Shown: positions 36,569 to 45,566, numbered from the stretch's first letter. The stretch is DNA of 64,000 nucleotides from Mucilaginibacter mali (GCF_013283875.1 NZ_CP054139.1:1240001-1304000); one strand, 5' to 3'. A program made the numbers and translations. The notes: a model not told the origin generated them from the letters alone.

Positions 36569-36665
36569 GTGTTGTTAGGCTAACACTTGTTAACAAAAGC
36601 ATCATATTAGCCTAACTACAGTTTCATATTGTGGTTGTAGCTTAGTAATACTAAAAATAACCGCC

Positions 36666-36755
36666 ATGAAACTAATAGCAAAAATTTTAAGCTTTATCGG
36701 TATAATACGCGAGCGGCTGATGATCAAGAGCATGGGTTCATCATTTATGCACTAA
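36666..36755 (+). CDS. Possible 29-residue peptide
   Basis: A short frame (MKLIAKILSFIGIIRERLMI then KSMGSSFMH) with an amphipathic, hydrophobic first half. It sits alone between a terminator and the GH1 gene. Nothing but its hydrophobicity and an upstream spacer supports expression. Confidence 0.3.
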   Translation: MKLIAKILSFIGIIRERLMIKSMGSSFMH

Positions 36756-36832
36756 AGCATATTTTGTTGGGCATATTCTTTTTTTATCCGGTTATAATAA
36801 ACAAATTGGGCACGGCTACGTGCCCGATGTAA

Positions 36833-38173
36833 ATGGAACATACGGAACTCAATAAAAAACTTTTTGGGGATGATTTTGCCTGGGGCGTCTCAACGGCCGC
36901 ATTCCAGACAGAAGGAGCATGCGATGCCGACGGCAAGGGCCGCTCTATTTGGGATGAGTTTACATCGCGCAAAGGGAAAATAAAAAACGGCGAAAATGCA
37001 TTGATCGCCTGCGCCTTTTACCACAACTACCGCCAGGATATCGATCTGATCAAACAGATGAATATCCCCAACTTTCGCTTTTCTATTTCGTGGACCCGCG
37101 TTTTGCCCGATGGCGATGGCGCTATCAATCAACAGGGGATCGATCATTATCACCGCGTTATCGATTACTGCCTTGAACAGGGAATTGAACCCTGGCTTAC
37201 CATTTATCACTGGGACCTGCCCCAAAAACTGGAGGCCCAGGGCGGCTGGACAAACCGAAAAGTAATAGACTGGTTTACTAACTTTACAGTCATCTGCGCC
37301 CAAAACTTTGGGGACAAGGTAAAACACTGGATGGTGATGAATGAACCCGGTGTGTTTACCGGTGCCGGCTATTTTTTAGGCGTACACGCGCCCGGCCGCA
37401 CCGGCCTGAGGAATTTTTTGCCCGCCATACATTATACGGTACTCAGCATGGTTTCAGGCGCTAAGAAATTGCGTGAGTTATTACCCGGCGCTGTTATCGG
37501 CACTACGTTTTCCTGCTCGCATATCGAGCCGTATTCGCAAAAGACAAAGGATATTGGCGCGGCAGTACGTGTTGATGCTTTGCTGAACCGATTGTTTATT
37601 GAACCTATATTGGGCTTGGGCTATCCTACCGAAGTATCTGCCCTAAACGGCATCTCTAAATACAAGCAGCCTGGCGATGAAGCCAACATGGTTTTCGATT
37701 TCGATTTTATCGGCATACAGAATTACACCCGCGAAATTGTGCGTTTTTCGCTGTTTACGCCATACGTTTACGCCCGGCAGGTTAAGGCCGCCGAACGTAA
37801 TGTCCCTACAACGCTAATGGGCTGGGAGGTGCACCCGCCGGCGATATATGAAATGTTAAAGAAATTCAGCACTTATAATCCAGCCAAGCCGGTTTATATT
37901 ACCGAAAATGGTGTTGCTTTTGAAGATGAATTGACCGACGAGGGCGTGAATGATATCCATCGCACCGAATACCTGCAAACCCACATAGGGCAGGTACTAA
38001 GGGCAAAACAAGAGGGAGTAAACGTAAAGGGGTACTTTATTTGGACGTTGACCGATAACTTTGAATGGGCCGAGGGGTATCACCCGCGCTTCGGACTGAT
38101 CTATATTGATTTTGCCACGCAACGCCGGGTCATTAAAAATTCGGGTAAGTGGTATGGCGAATTTCTTAAGTAA
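36833..38173 (+). CDS. GH1 beta-glucosidase
   Basis: A 446-residue cytoplasmic enzyme with no signal peptide. The acid/base glutamate is E171 in VMNEPGVF and the nucleophile E358 in YITENGVAF. The N-terminal FAWGVSTAAFQTEGA and the aglycone-site block NFEWAEGYHPRFGLIYID are typical of GH1. It hydrolyses beta-glucosides or related beta-glycosides such as cellobiose. It stands outside the utilization locus with no adjacent transporter. It converges with a histidine kinase gene, 14 bases away. Confidence 0.95.
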   Translation: MEHTELNKKLFGDDFAWGVSTAAFQTEGACDADGKGRSIWDEFTSRKGKIKNGENALIACAFYHNYRQDIDLIKQMNIPNFRFSISWTRVLPDGDGAINQQGIDHYHRVIDYCLEQGIEPWLTIYHWDLPQKLEAQGGWTNRKVIDWFTNFTVICAQNFGDKVKHWMVMNEPGVFTGAGYFLGVHAPGRTGLRNFLPAIHYTVLSMVSGAKKLRELLPGAVIGTTFSCSHIEPYSQKTKDIGAAVRVDALLNRLFIEPILGLGYPTEVSALNGISKYKQPGDEANMVFDFDFIGIQNYTREIVRFSLFTPYVYARQVKAAERNVPTTLMGWEVHPPAIYEMLKKFSTYNPAKPVYITENGVAFEDELTDEGVNDIHRTEYLQTHIGQVLRAKQEGVNVKGYFIWTLTDNFEWAEGYHPRFGLIYIDFATQRRVIKNSGKWYGEFLK

Positions 38174-38187
38174 TGGAATAATTAAAC

Positions 38188-40293
38188 TTACGCTTTTGTA
38201 GCTTCCGGCATCTGTGCCTTGGCTAGGCGTACATAAAAGGTAGTGCCGTTTTCGGTACTGCTTTCAAACCATATTTTACCGTGATGCTTTTCGATGATCT
38301 GCCGGCAGATGGAAAGGCCCAGTCCAAATGACTTTTCACCAAGCGTACCCGGCCGCTTGGCCTCGGTAAACATGTTAAATATGGTGTTTTTAATGTTATC
38401 GGGGATGCCGATGCCGTGATCGTTTACCGAGATCTGCACATCATGCTCCTGGTCGGTTATACTTACCCGTATATCCGAACCAACGGGACTAAACTTAATG
38501 GCATTACTGATGAGATTGCTGATGACCCGCCAGATCTTTTCTCGGCTGATCAGCAGTTCCTCGGGCGCGTCCAGCGTGTTCAGCATTATTTTTTGGTTCT
38601 TCTCGGCTGCTTTAAAGCGCAAAAGTTCAACGCTGTTGCTCAGCAAGGTGTTAATATCTACCGGTTGCTTTTGCAGTTCGGCGCCGCCACTGTTGGTGGC
38701 CTCCAAAATTTCGTTGATCAGTTCCAGCGAATCGAAGGCGGTTTCCTTAATGATCTTCAGTAACTCTAATTGTTCGCTGGTATAATCGGCATCGCTTACC
38801 ATTACACTTGTTAACGATGCTATGCCGCCAAGGGGGTTGCGCAGATCATGCGCTACGGTGCGCAGTATGCGGTCTTTTTCCTGGCTGCTGGTTTGCAGGT
38901 CGGCAAGGGTGTTTTCCAGGTCGGCTTTTTGCAAGATTACTTGTTTGTTTAGCGCGCTTACGGTAGCCATTTCCTTACCCGAACGTTTCCAGTTACGGTA
39001 AATCAACAGCACAATAATGGTGGTCATGCAAAAAAAGATCACCCCGGTATACATGTAAACCCGCTGGCGGTTGCGCAGGTCGGTTATCTGGTATTGTTTT
39101 TCAAGATTGGCGAGTTGTTCATTAACGTTACTTTCTTTCAATATCCTGTTACGTGCCGATAGCGAATCTTTGATGTGATGAAAGTTTTCAAGGAAGGGCA
39201 TGGCATTAACCGCGTCGTTCTTTTTGCGATAGTAGGTGCCCATTACCAGGTTATAACCCGCCTCCGCATCGCTTGATTTGGCGCTATCTAACTGCTTGCG
39301 CAACGATATCATTAAAGGCAGCACCAACTCGTACCTGTTTTGGGCAAGATATATCTGCCCCAATTTTACTTCCGACAGTTCTGCATCTATATTGTCGTTA
39401 CCTTTTTTAAGATTGGTGGCTATACTTTTCTTCAGCAGTTCGGCGGCCTCCTCATTTTTACCCTGTGAAGTTAAAACATCGGCTTTGTTGCCATATATTA
39501 CGGCGCGTGCTACATTTAAAATATCTATCCGGTCTTTGTACGAAGGCTCGTTATCGTCGATATATTTCAGGGCTTTGCTGTAGAAGAACAGCGCGCTGTC
39601 CAGTTTACCGCTGTTACGGTAGCTTAAAGCAATATTATCCAGCACCTCCTGCTGACGGAAGAACGAAACAAACTCAGTTTTACAGGATTTGTTCAGATCG
39701 AAGCTTTCCTTGAAATAAGTAGCGGCATATTTATAATTCCCCTGCTTATAAGTGATCATCCCCATTCGATAGGTATAGGCCGACAGGGTGCAATTATCAA
39801 GATTGGTTTTCCCCAATAAATAGCCCTGGTAATAACTGTTGTACGATTCGTTATAGCGGCCAAGGTTAAACAAGGCATCACCACGTGCAAAGTTAGCATC
39901 CCCAAGAAAAGCAATATACTGCTGTTTATTGGTTAGTTGGTTAGCCGTAATAACCATGGTATCGGCATACAGCAAGGCTTTTTCGTAATCGTGCTTTATT
40001 TTGTTGAAATGGTTGTAATGAAAAGCGGCTTTGCGGTGCCGGTCGATAGGGCTAAGGGTAATACCCTGCGAGGCTGAATCGAGATAGTGTACGGCTTCGT
40101 CAAACCGGTTGGCCGAAAACAGTCGGTCGGTAGAGTCGTAAATGGGCTTAAATTCTTTAGAAAGTTCGGCAACGCCGTCCGATCTTTGATCGCAAGAGGA
40201 GAAAATAAGGGTCGGTAAAACGCACAGCCATAACAGGCTATTAATTAGAGGTTTAGTGCGGGTGCGTTTAACAGTTAACCAAAACATGGACAA
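38188..40293 (-). CDS. TPR-containing sensor histidine kinase
   Basis: A 701-residue membrane kinase. The N-terminal signal (with LIFSSCDQ, a possible lipobox) leads into a long periplasmic region of tetratricopeptide repeats (about residues 50-370). A coiled coil, one membrane helix near residue 410-430 and a second coiled coil follow. The HisKA domain has the phospho-accepting H482 in RTVAHDLRNPLGG, and the HATPase has NLISNAIKFSPVG, DHGIGIP and GLGLSICRQI. This layout is common in Bacteroidota. No response regulator gene is next to it, so its partner is unknown. Confidence 0.9.
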   Translation of the reverse strand: MSMFWLTVKRTRTKPLINSLLWLCVLPTLIFSSCDQRSDGVAELSKEFKPIYDSTDRLFSANRFDEAVHYLDSASQGITLSPIDRHRKAAFHYNHFNKIKHDYEKALLYADTMVITANQLTNKQQYIAFLGDANFARGDALFNLGRYNESYNSYYQGYLLGKTNLDNCTLSAYTYRMGMITYKQGNYKYAATYFKESFDLNKSCKTEFVSFFRQQEVLDNIALSYRNSGKLDSALFFYSKALKYIDDNEPSYKDRIDILNVARAVIYGNKADVLTSQGKNEEAAELLKKSIATNLKKGNDNIDAELSEVKLGQIYLAQNRYELVLPLMISLRKQLDSAKSSDAEAGYNLVMGTYYRKKNDAVNAMPFLENFHHIKDSLSARNRILKESNVNEQLANLEKQYQITDLRNRQRVYMYTGVIFFCMTTIIVLLIYRNWKRSGKEMATVSALNKQVILQKADLENTLADLQTSSQEKDRILRTVAHDLRNPLGGIASLTSVMVSDADYTSEQLELLKIIKETAFDSLELINEILEATNSGGAELQKQPVDINTLLSNSVELLRFKAAEKNQKIMLNTLDAPEELLISREKIWRVISNLISNAIKFSPVGSDIRVSITDQEHDVQISVNDHGIGIPDNIKNTIFNMFTEAKRPGTLGEKSFGLGLSICRQIIEKHHGKIWFESSTENGTTFYVRLAKAQMPEATKA

Positions 40294-40412
40294 GGGTAGC
40301 CGAAAACAAATATACTGTTTGCCACCCTGATATACAATTAATTATTGAAAATTGTTCTTAATTATTGTCGCGATTTCCCTTAAAATACCTAAAATTTTCG
40401 TTTAAGGATAAA

Positions 40413-41594
40413 CTACTTAAAAGCATCCAATCCGGTAACATCGTGGCCGGTTATCAGCAGGTGGATATCGTGTGTACCCTCGTAAGTTACCACCGATTCC
40501 AGGTTAGCCATATGGCGCATAATCGGGTATTCGCCGGTGATGCCCATGCCGCCCAGCATCTGTCGTGCCTCGCGGGCAATGTTAAGCGCAATTTCCACAC
40601 TGTTGCGCTTAGCCATTGATATTTGCGCGGCTGTGGCGCGGTTCTCGCTTTTTAAAGTGCCTAAACGCCATACCAGTAATTGCCCCTTGGTAATTTCGGT
40701 GATCATTTCGGCCAGTTTTTTCTGCTGTAACTGAAAACCGCCTATGGGTTTGCCAAACTGTACCCGCTCTTTCGAGTAGCGCAGAGCGGTATCGTAGCAA
40801 TCCATAGCGGCACCCAAAGCACCCCAGGCAATACCATAACGGGCCTGGTTTAAGCACCCCAGCGGGCCTTTCAAGCCCGATGCGCCGGGTAATAGGTTCT
40901 CCTTCGGTACTTTTACGTGATCAAAAACCAATTCGCCGGTGGCTGATGCACGCAGCGACCATTTGTTATGCGTCTCTGGCGTTGTAAACCCCTCCATGCC
41001 GCGTTCAACAATAACGCCTTTTATTTTGCCGGTCTCGTCCTTAGCCCATACTACCGCGATATCGGCAAATGGGGCGTTCGAGATCCACATTTTAGCGCCA
41101 TTTAAAACATAGTGGTCGCCCGCATCTTTAATATTGGTGACCATGCCGCCCGGGTTCGATCCATGGTCGGGTTCGGTCAGGCCGAAGCAGCCCATCATTT
41201 CGCCGCTGGCCAGTTTAGGCAGATACTTCTTTTTTTGCTCTTCCGACCCATAGGCATAAATAGGATACATCACCAGCGATCCCTGTACCGATGCTGTAGA
41301 CCGGATGCCCGAATCGCCACGCTCTATTTCCTGCATAATAATGCCGTAAGCGGTATAATCTAAACCCGCGCCGCCGTATTCGGTAGGAATAGTAGGCCCA
41401 AAGGCGCCTATCTCGGCCAATCCTTTTAATAATTGCTTCGGAAACTCCGCACGTTGGGCGTAATCTTCAATTATGGGCGATACTTCCTTTTTTACCCAAT
41501 CGCGCACGGTTTGGCGGATGAGTTTGTGCTCATCGCTTAAAAGTTCATCCATTAAATAATAATCGGGCGATTCAAAAAGATCAGTCTTAGGCAT
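40413..41594 (-). CDS. Acyl-CoA dehydrogenase, glutaryl-CoA dehydrogenase-like
   Basis: A 393-residue FAD enzyme. The block TYEGTHDIHLLITGHDVTG at the C-terminus carries the probable catalytic base E372, and LGGMGITGEYPIMRHMANLE precedes it, closely resembling glutaryl-CoA dehydrogenase. FGLTEPDHGSNPGGM and MWISNAPFADIAVVWAK are FAD-binding blocks. It would oxidise glutaryl-CoA in lysine or tryptophan breakdown, or another short acyl-CoA. The open frame extends 37 codons upstream into repeat DNA; the ATG at 41594 matches the family start. Confidence 0.9.
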   Translation of the reverse strand: MPKTDLFESPDYYLMDELLSDEHKLIRQTVRDWVKKEVSPIIEDYAQRAEFPKQLLKGLAEIGAFGPTIPTEYGGAGLDYTAYGIIMQEIERGDSGIRSTASVQGSLVMYPIYAYGSEEQKKKYLPKLASGEMMGCFGLTEPDHGSNPGGMVTNIKDAGDHYVLNGAKMWISNAPFADIAVVWAKDETGKIKGVIVERGMEGFTTPETHNKWSLRASATGELVFDHVKVPKENLLPGASGLKGPLGCLNQARYGIAWGALGAAMDCYDTALRYSKERVQFGKPIGGFQLQQKKLAEMITEITKGQLLVWRLGTLKSENRATAAQISMAKRNSVEIALNIAREARQMLGGMGITGEYPIMRHMANLESVVTYEGTHDIHLLITGHDVTGLDAFK

Positions 41595-41669
41595 AAATTG
41601 GTGGTTTATGGTGGCAAAGCTAATGAAAGCTGGCAAATTAACCACAAAGGTTTTGTACGAAGCAAATAT

Positions 41670-41750
41670 TGTAGAGGCACGATACTTCGGTCTCCTGTTT
41701 AACAAGCTTAATTATACGTTGTCTGAGACACGAAGTATCGTGTCTCTACA
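41670..41750. repeat. Inverted repeat with GTGTCTCTACA ends
   Basis: Imperfect 25-base arms (41670-41694 and 41725-41750) end in TGTAGAG(G/A)CACGATACTTCG. They fill the spacer between the dehydrogenase and folB together with the next palindrome. Confidence 0.65.
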
Positions 41751-41773
41751 GTAAAGAATGGCATTCGTCGGTG

Positions 41774-41800
41774 TAGCGATGGGTTTCAAACCCATCGCTA
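41774..41800. repeat. Perfect palindrome, copy 2 (TAGCGATGGGTTT arms)
   Basis: Thirteen-base perfect arms around one central base, identical to the element at 31935-31963. Nothing else is recognised between here and folB except a TACCTTTA box (41872-41879). Confidence 0.75.
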
Positions 41801-41884
41801 TGTACATATCACCTCTTTATGCGCAATATTCTTTAATTCTGAAAATTCTGGTTCAGACAATATAAACAACCTACCTTTATCTTC

Positions 41885-42241
41885 ATGATAAAAGTAAGCT
41901 TACACGGTGCCGAATTTTTTGCCTATCACGGCTTTTATCCCGAAGAGCAATTACTGGGTTGCCGGTTTGTGCTGGATATTGATGTGGAGTTTTATACCAC
42001 GGCCGATTTAGCCGCCGATGAAATTACCGACACCGTAAACTACGAACAACTGTACAATATAGCCGCCGAAGAAATGCGCATTACACGCAAGCTGCTGGAA
42101 CCAGTGGCGCAATGTATAGCCAATCGCATCCGGCACGATCATCCTTATGTAGAAAACATCCGTGTTGAACTGAAAAAATTGAACCCGCTGTTGAAAGGCA
42201 GCGTGGCTTATTCGTCGGTTACCATCACCAATAACAAATAG
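41885..42241 (+). CDS. folB: Dihydroneopterin aldolase
   Basis: A 118-residue enzyme of folate synthesis that cleaves dihydroneopterin. The opening VSLHGAEFFAYHGFYPEEQLLG has the AYHG-x-PEE active-site motif, and the family Lys is in VELKKLNPLLKGSV. Length is normal. The GlcD-like gene begins 1 base after the stop, so the two are co-transcribed. FolE is encoded about 19 kb upstream. Confidence 0.93.
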   Translation: MIKVSLHGAEFFAYHGFYPEEQLLGCRFVLDIDVEFYTTADLAADEITDTVNYEQLYNIAAEEMRITRKLLEPVAQCIANRIRHDHPYVENIRVELKKLNPLLKGSVAYSSVTITNNK

Positions 42242-42242
42242 C

Positions 42243-43664
42243 ATGGCCTACCAAAAAATAACAGGGGATGTTTTAGCGCAGATAACAGCCATTGTTGGCG
42301 ATGCTTATGTGATAAGCGGCGGCCAGGATATGCAGCGCTACAGTCATGACGAAACCGAAGACCTGCGTTACTACCCCGAAGTGGTGGTTAAGCCAAATAC
42401 GCCCGAACAGGTGGCCACTTTGCTTAAGTTGTGTAATGATCATCTAATCCCGGTTACGCCGCGTGGGGCCGGCACCGGCTTAAGCGGCGGTGCACTGCCG
42501 GTGATGGGTGGCCTGCTCATTAGCATGGAGCGATTTAATAACATCATCCAAATTGATGAAGCTAATTTGCAGGCTACGGTTGAACCGGGCGTTATCACCC
42601 AGGTATTTATGGATGCCGTTGCCGAAAAGGGTTTGCTATACCCAGTCGACCCCGCCAGCAAGGGGAGCTGTTTTATCGGCGGCAACGTATCGCACGGCTC
42701 GGGTGGGCCCAGGGTGGTGAAATACGGTACCATCCGCGAATATATCCTGAACCTGCAGGTAGTACTGCCCAATGGCGAAATGATATGGACGGGCGCCAAC
42801 ACGCTGAAATATGCCTCGGGCTATAACCTCACACAGTTATTTATCGGCTCGGAAGGTACGTTGGGTATTGTTACCAAAATTGTGGTTAAATTAATTCCCG
42901 CGCCAACACAAAGTGCGCTGATGCTGGCATCGTTTAGTACTAATGATGATGGTTGCGCCGCGGTGTCGGCCATATTCAGAGCGGGTATAGTGCCATCGGC
43001 ACTGGAGTTTATGGAGCGCCGTGGTGTAGAATGGGTGATCGCTCACAATAATATTGTGTTCGATCTGCGCGATGATGTGAATGCCTTTTTGCTGATAGAG
43101 GTAGACGGCAATAATATGGATACCATATTTGGTGATTGTGATAAGATAAATACCGTGCTGGAGGAGTTTAATTGTAAAGACGTACTTTTTGCCGATACCG
43201 CTGCTCAAAAAGAAGAACTATGGCGCATGCGCCGCATCATGGGCGAATCGGTAAAATCAAACTCGGTTTATAAGGAAGAAGATACGGTAGTCCCTCGTGC
43301 AGCCTTGCCGCAACTAATTAAAGGGATAAAAGATGTTGGTAGCCGATACGGCTTCGAATCTGTTTGCTACGGACACGCCGGTGATGGCAACCTGCATGTG
43401 AATATCATTAAAGGTGGCATGAGCGACGAAGACTGGAATACCAAACTGAAAGACGGTATCCGCGAGATATTTGAACTGACTGTTTCCCTTGGCGGCACCA
43501 TCAGCGGTGAACATGGTATTGGCCTGGTGCAAAAAGAATTTATGCCGTTAAAATATTCGGAGCTGCATTTGAGATTGATGCGAGGCATTAAAACTGTGTT
43601 CGATCCGAACGGGATCATGAACCCGGGGAAGATGATACCCCCTAGCCCCCTAAAGGGGGAATAA
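42243..43664 (+). CDS. FAD-linked oxidase, glycolate oxidase subunit GlcD-like
   Basis: A 473-residue flavoprotein of the VAO/PCMH type. The FAD domain has VVVKPNTPEQVATLLKLC and TPRGAGTGLSGGALPV. The C-terminal oxidase domain includes CYGHAGDGNLHVNI and GTISGEHGIGLVQKEFM. It probably oxidises glycolate or D-lactate and passes electrons to an Fe-S partner not encoded here. The protein normally ends near FDPNGIMNPGKM; here the last residues IPPSPLKGE and the stop codon are supplied by a C-rich repeat, so the 3' end has been remodelled slightly. Confidence 0.9.
   Translation: MAYQKITGDVLAQITAIVGDAYVISGGQDMQRYSHDETEDLRYYPEVVVKPNTPEQVATLLKLCNDHLIPVTPRGAGTGLSGGALPVMGGLLISMERFNNIIQIDEANLQATVEPGVITQVFMDAVAEKGLLYPVDPASKGSCFIGGNVSHGSGGPRVVKYGTIREYILNLQVVLPNGEMIWTGANTLKYASGYNLTQLFIGSEGTLGIVTKIVVKLIPAPTQSALMLASFSTNDDGCAAVSAIFRAGIVPSALEFMERRGVEWVIAHNNIVFDLRDDVNAFLLIEVDGNNMDTIFGDCDKINTVLEEFNCKDVLFADTAAQKEELWRMRRIMGESVKSNSVYKEEDTVVPRAALPQLIKGIKDVGSRYGFESVCYGHAGDGNLHVNIIKGGMSDEDWNTKLKDGIREIFELTVSLGGTISGEHGIGLVQKEFMPLKYSELHLRLMRGIKTVFDPNGIMNPGKMIPPSPLKGE
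43637..43660 (+). repeat. 3'-end C-rich hairpin element, copy 1
   Basis: ACCCCC, TAG, then the hairpin CCCCCTAAAGGGGG. It overlaps the last codons of the GlcD-like gene. Three further copies in this window read the same way relative to their genes. Confidence 0.75.
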
Positions 43665-43745
43665 ATATGCAGATGGGAGGATGTGCAAATATGCAGATGC
43701 CGTGTCTCAGAATAACTTTGTTCATTTGCACACTTGCACATCAGT

Positions 43746-43770
43746 TCCCCCTTTAGGGGGTAAGGGGGTT
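43746..43770 (-). repeat. 3'-end C-rich hairpin element, copy 2
   Basis: Read on the minus strand, the stop codon of the thioesterase gene is followed at once by CCCCCTTA and the hairpin CCCCCTAAAGGGGG. Between copies 1 and 2 lies a short tract of ATGCAGATG/TGTGCAAAT units. Confidence 0.75.
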
Positions 43771-44215
43771 AATTCGTATTCGTAATCAAGCCCGGCTCAT
43801 CATACTCTATCATGCGCTGGCGCTCTTCTTTCGGTATACCGATAGGTTTTTTGGCAGTATAATCGTAACTCACGCACAGGCTTTTGCCGGTGGTGCAAAT
43901 CTCCTCGCCGTTGGGGGTTACTTTTACCAGGATATACATCACATCAAAACTACTGTTGCCAATGCGCGATGTGCGCACGTAGCATTTCACCTGGTCTTCC
44001 TGCACCAATGGTTTCAGGTAATGTATTTCTGATTTGCCCAAAATAATCCCGTGCTGGCGCAGGTCCCATTTAATAATATCCTTCCAATAGCTTTGGCGGG
44101 CTATTTCAAAGTAGGTTAAATAGATGGTATTGCTCACGTTCCCGAAGGCGTCGATATCCGAAAAGCGGATGGGGATGGGGGTGCTATATTTAAAGTCGGC
44201 TAAATTTACAGGCAT
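43769..44215 (-). CDS. Hotdog-fold acyl-CoA thioesterase
   Basis: A 148-residue 4-hydroxybenzoyl-CoA-thioesterase-like protein. The active-site helix region PIRFSDIDAFGNVSNTIYL resembles the family DxDxxGHVNN motif, with Asn in place of the usual His. The later part (TSRIGNSSFDVMYIL, TTGKSLCVSYD) is typical. It should hydrolyse an acyl-CoA or acyl-ACP, probably a short or aromatic one. The frame extends 39 codons upstream, but the ATG at 44215 matches the family. It converges with the GlcD-like gene; both 3' ends carry the same repeat. Confidence 0.85.
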   Translation of the reverse strand: MPVNLADFKYSTPIPIRFSDIDAFGNVSNTIYLTYFEIARQSYWKDIIKWDLRQHGIILGKSEIHYLKPLVQEDQVKCYVRTSRIGNSSFDVMYILVKVTPNGEEICTTGKSLCVSYDYTAKKPIGIPKEERQRMIEYDEPGLITNTN

Positions 44216-44338
44216 TATATGTTTTTTTGTCGGTAGATAAATAAAATTACAGACAAAATGTCTGCTGAATTGCCCGGAATAGCCCATTGGTATTGGCTTT
44301 GTACAATCCTTTCCAAAAATAAGTAAAAACAAAAACTT

Positions 44339-44344
44339 AGGAGG
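44339..44344 (+). promoter_or_regulatory. Strong Shine-Dalgarno site of hsp20
   Basis: AGGAGG lies 8 bases before the ATG. This is the only full consensus site I noticed in the window, where most genes have weak or no such site. Confidence 0.75.
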
Positions 44345-44352
44345 ATATAAAA

Positions 44353-44790
44353 ATGACTTTAGTAAAATTTAACAACGGCCACAAACCAGCAGTAAACCCT
44401 TGGTTCAGCGATGTATTTAACGCTATAGCTAACGATTCGTTCATTAACGATAAACTACAAACCAAAGTACCGGCCGTTAATATTGCAGAAACCGAAAACG
44501 AATTTCATATTGAACTGGCTGCCCCTGGCCTTAAGAAAGAAGATTTCAAGATCAGCCTGGATAAGGATGTGTTAAGCGTATCGGTTGAAAAGAAATCGGA
44601 AAACACCGACGAAACTAAAAAATACAGCAAACGCGAGTATAGCTACAAATCGTTCGTAAGGTCTTTCACCTTGCCTGATAGTGTAGATTATGCAAAAATT
44701 GATGCCGAATATACAGATGGTATCCTGAAACTGACCGTAGCTAAAAAGGAAGAAGCTAAGATCCAGTCGCGCGAGATCGCTGTAAAATAA
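44353..44790 (+). CDS. Small heat-shock protein, Hsp20/alpha-crystallin family
   Basis: A 145-residue chaperone. The alpha-crystallin domain spans about residues 38-130 (VPAVNIAETENEFHIELAAPGLKKEDFKI through DGILKLTVAKKEE), with the A-x-x-x-n-G-v-L motif in AEYTDGILKLTV. It binds unfolding proteins during heat or other stress to prevent aggregation. It is monocistronic, with a full Shine-Dalgarno site upstream and a hairpin terminator downstream, consistent with high expression on demand. Confidence 0.95.
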   Translation: MTLVKFNNGHKPAVNPWFSDVFNAIANDSFINDKLQTKVPAVNIAETENEFHIELAAPGLKKEDFKISLDKDVLSVSVEKKSENTDETKKYSKREYSYKSFVRSFTLPDSVDYAKIDAEYTDGILKLTVAKKEEAKIQSREIAVK

Positions 44791-44839
44791 TATTAAAGAG
44801 CGTTTTCATAAGTAAGAGTGAGAATGATTAGTGTGGTTG

Positions 44840-44872
44840 AAAGGCCGGTTTGCGTAAGCAGCCGGCCTTTGT
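44840..44872 (+). terminator. Terminator after hsp20
   Basis: AAAGGCCGG pairs with CCGGCCTTT around TTTGCGTAAGCAG-type loop sequence, followed by GTTGTTT. It begins 50 bases after the stop. Confidence 0.65.
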
Positions 44873-44883
44873 TGTTTACAAAT

Positions 44884-45008
44884 CGTCATCCTGCGATAGC
44901 GAAGGATCCCCGTGGCGAGTACTTACCCGGTCGTGGCTACGCCCGACCACCCTCTTTCCGCGTAGCGGAGAGAGGGTCGACCAGCGAAGCGTAGTCGGGG
45001 TGAGTCCA
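44884..45008. repeat. Mixed repeats before the DUF486 gene
   Basis: It starts with CGTCATCCTGCGATAGCGAA, half of the element whose full inverted form lies at 45469-45554. A GC-rich imperfect palindrome follows, with arms around ACCCTCTTTCCGCGTAGCGG and AGAGAGGGTCGACC. Confidence 0.6.
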
Positions 45009-45012
45009 TAGG

Positions 45013-45043
45013 TTTGAGCGTAAACTATAATCTCCTACCTTTG
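45013..45043 (+). promoter_or_regulatory. Bacteroidota-type promoter for the DUF486 gene
   Basis: TTTG at 45013-45016, exactly 19 bases, then TACCTTTG at 45036-45043, a full match to the consensus. It rules out the TTG at 45014 as a start. Confidence 0.75.
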
Positions 45044-45070
45044 TTGACCAACAAATACTTCACCATAGCC

Positions 45071-45442
45071 ATGCGCGGATTAAAAACCATCATTTTCCTC
45101 ATTATATCCAACACCTTCATGACTTTTGCCTGGTACGGCCACCTTAAATTTAAAGAGTACGACTGGGGTAAGAACCTGGGACTAACGGCCATTATCTTCA
45201 TCAGCTGGGGCCTGGCTTTCTTCGAATATTTGTTCCAGGTGCCGGCCAACAGGGCGGGTTTTAAAGGCGACGGCGGCCCTTACACATTGGTGCAGCTAAA
45301 AACCATACAGGAAGCCATTACGCTTACCATCTTTATGATCTTCAGCATCGTATTCTTTAAAACCGAAAAATTCGCGTGGAACCATTTGGTGGGGTTCGGG
45401 CTGATCGTGCTGGCGGTTTTTGTGATATTTAAGAAGTGGTGA
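45071..45442 (+). CDS. DMT-superfamily protein, DUF486
   Basis: A 123-residue membrane protein with four helices, half of a drug/metabolite-transporter unit. The blocks FLIISNTFMTFAWYGHLKF, FISWGLAFFEYLFQVPANR and LVQLKTIQEAITLTIFMIFS are characteristic of DUF486. Such proteins probably act as dimers; substrates are unknown. I start at the ATG at 45071, 28 bases downstream of a consensus promoter; the longer open frame begins inside that promoter. Confidence 0.9.
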   Translation: MRGLKTIIFLIISNTFMTFAWYGHLKFKEYDWGKNLGLTAIIFISWGLAFFEYLFQVPANRAGFKGDGGPYTLVQLKTIQEAITLTIFMIFSIVFFKTEKFAWNHLVGFGLIVLAVFVIFKKW

Positions 45443-45468
45443 GCCGCGGGCGAACCACAAAGCAAATT

Positions 45469-45554
45469 CGTCATCCTGAGCGATAGCGAAGGATCCCCAA
45501 TAAGCAGAGTGGAAATGCGCAGTTTGGGATCCTTCGCTATCGCTCAGGATGACG
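45469..45554. repeat. 29-bp perfect inverted repeat
   Basis: The arms at 45469-45497 and 45526-45554 are perfect complements (starting CGTCATCCTGAGCGATAGCG), with a 28-base centre. They occupy the spacer between the convergent DUF486 and rpe genes. A half copy lies near 44884. Confidence 0.85.
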
Positions 45555-45566
45555 CGAGGAAAAACC

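Noticed and set aside
42243..43664. Frameshift at the end of the GlcD-like gene
   Set aside because: The odd C-terminus comes from a repeat that supplies the last codons and stop; the conserved protein is complete before that point.
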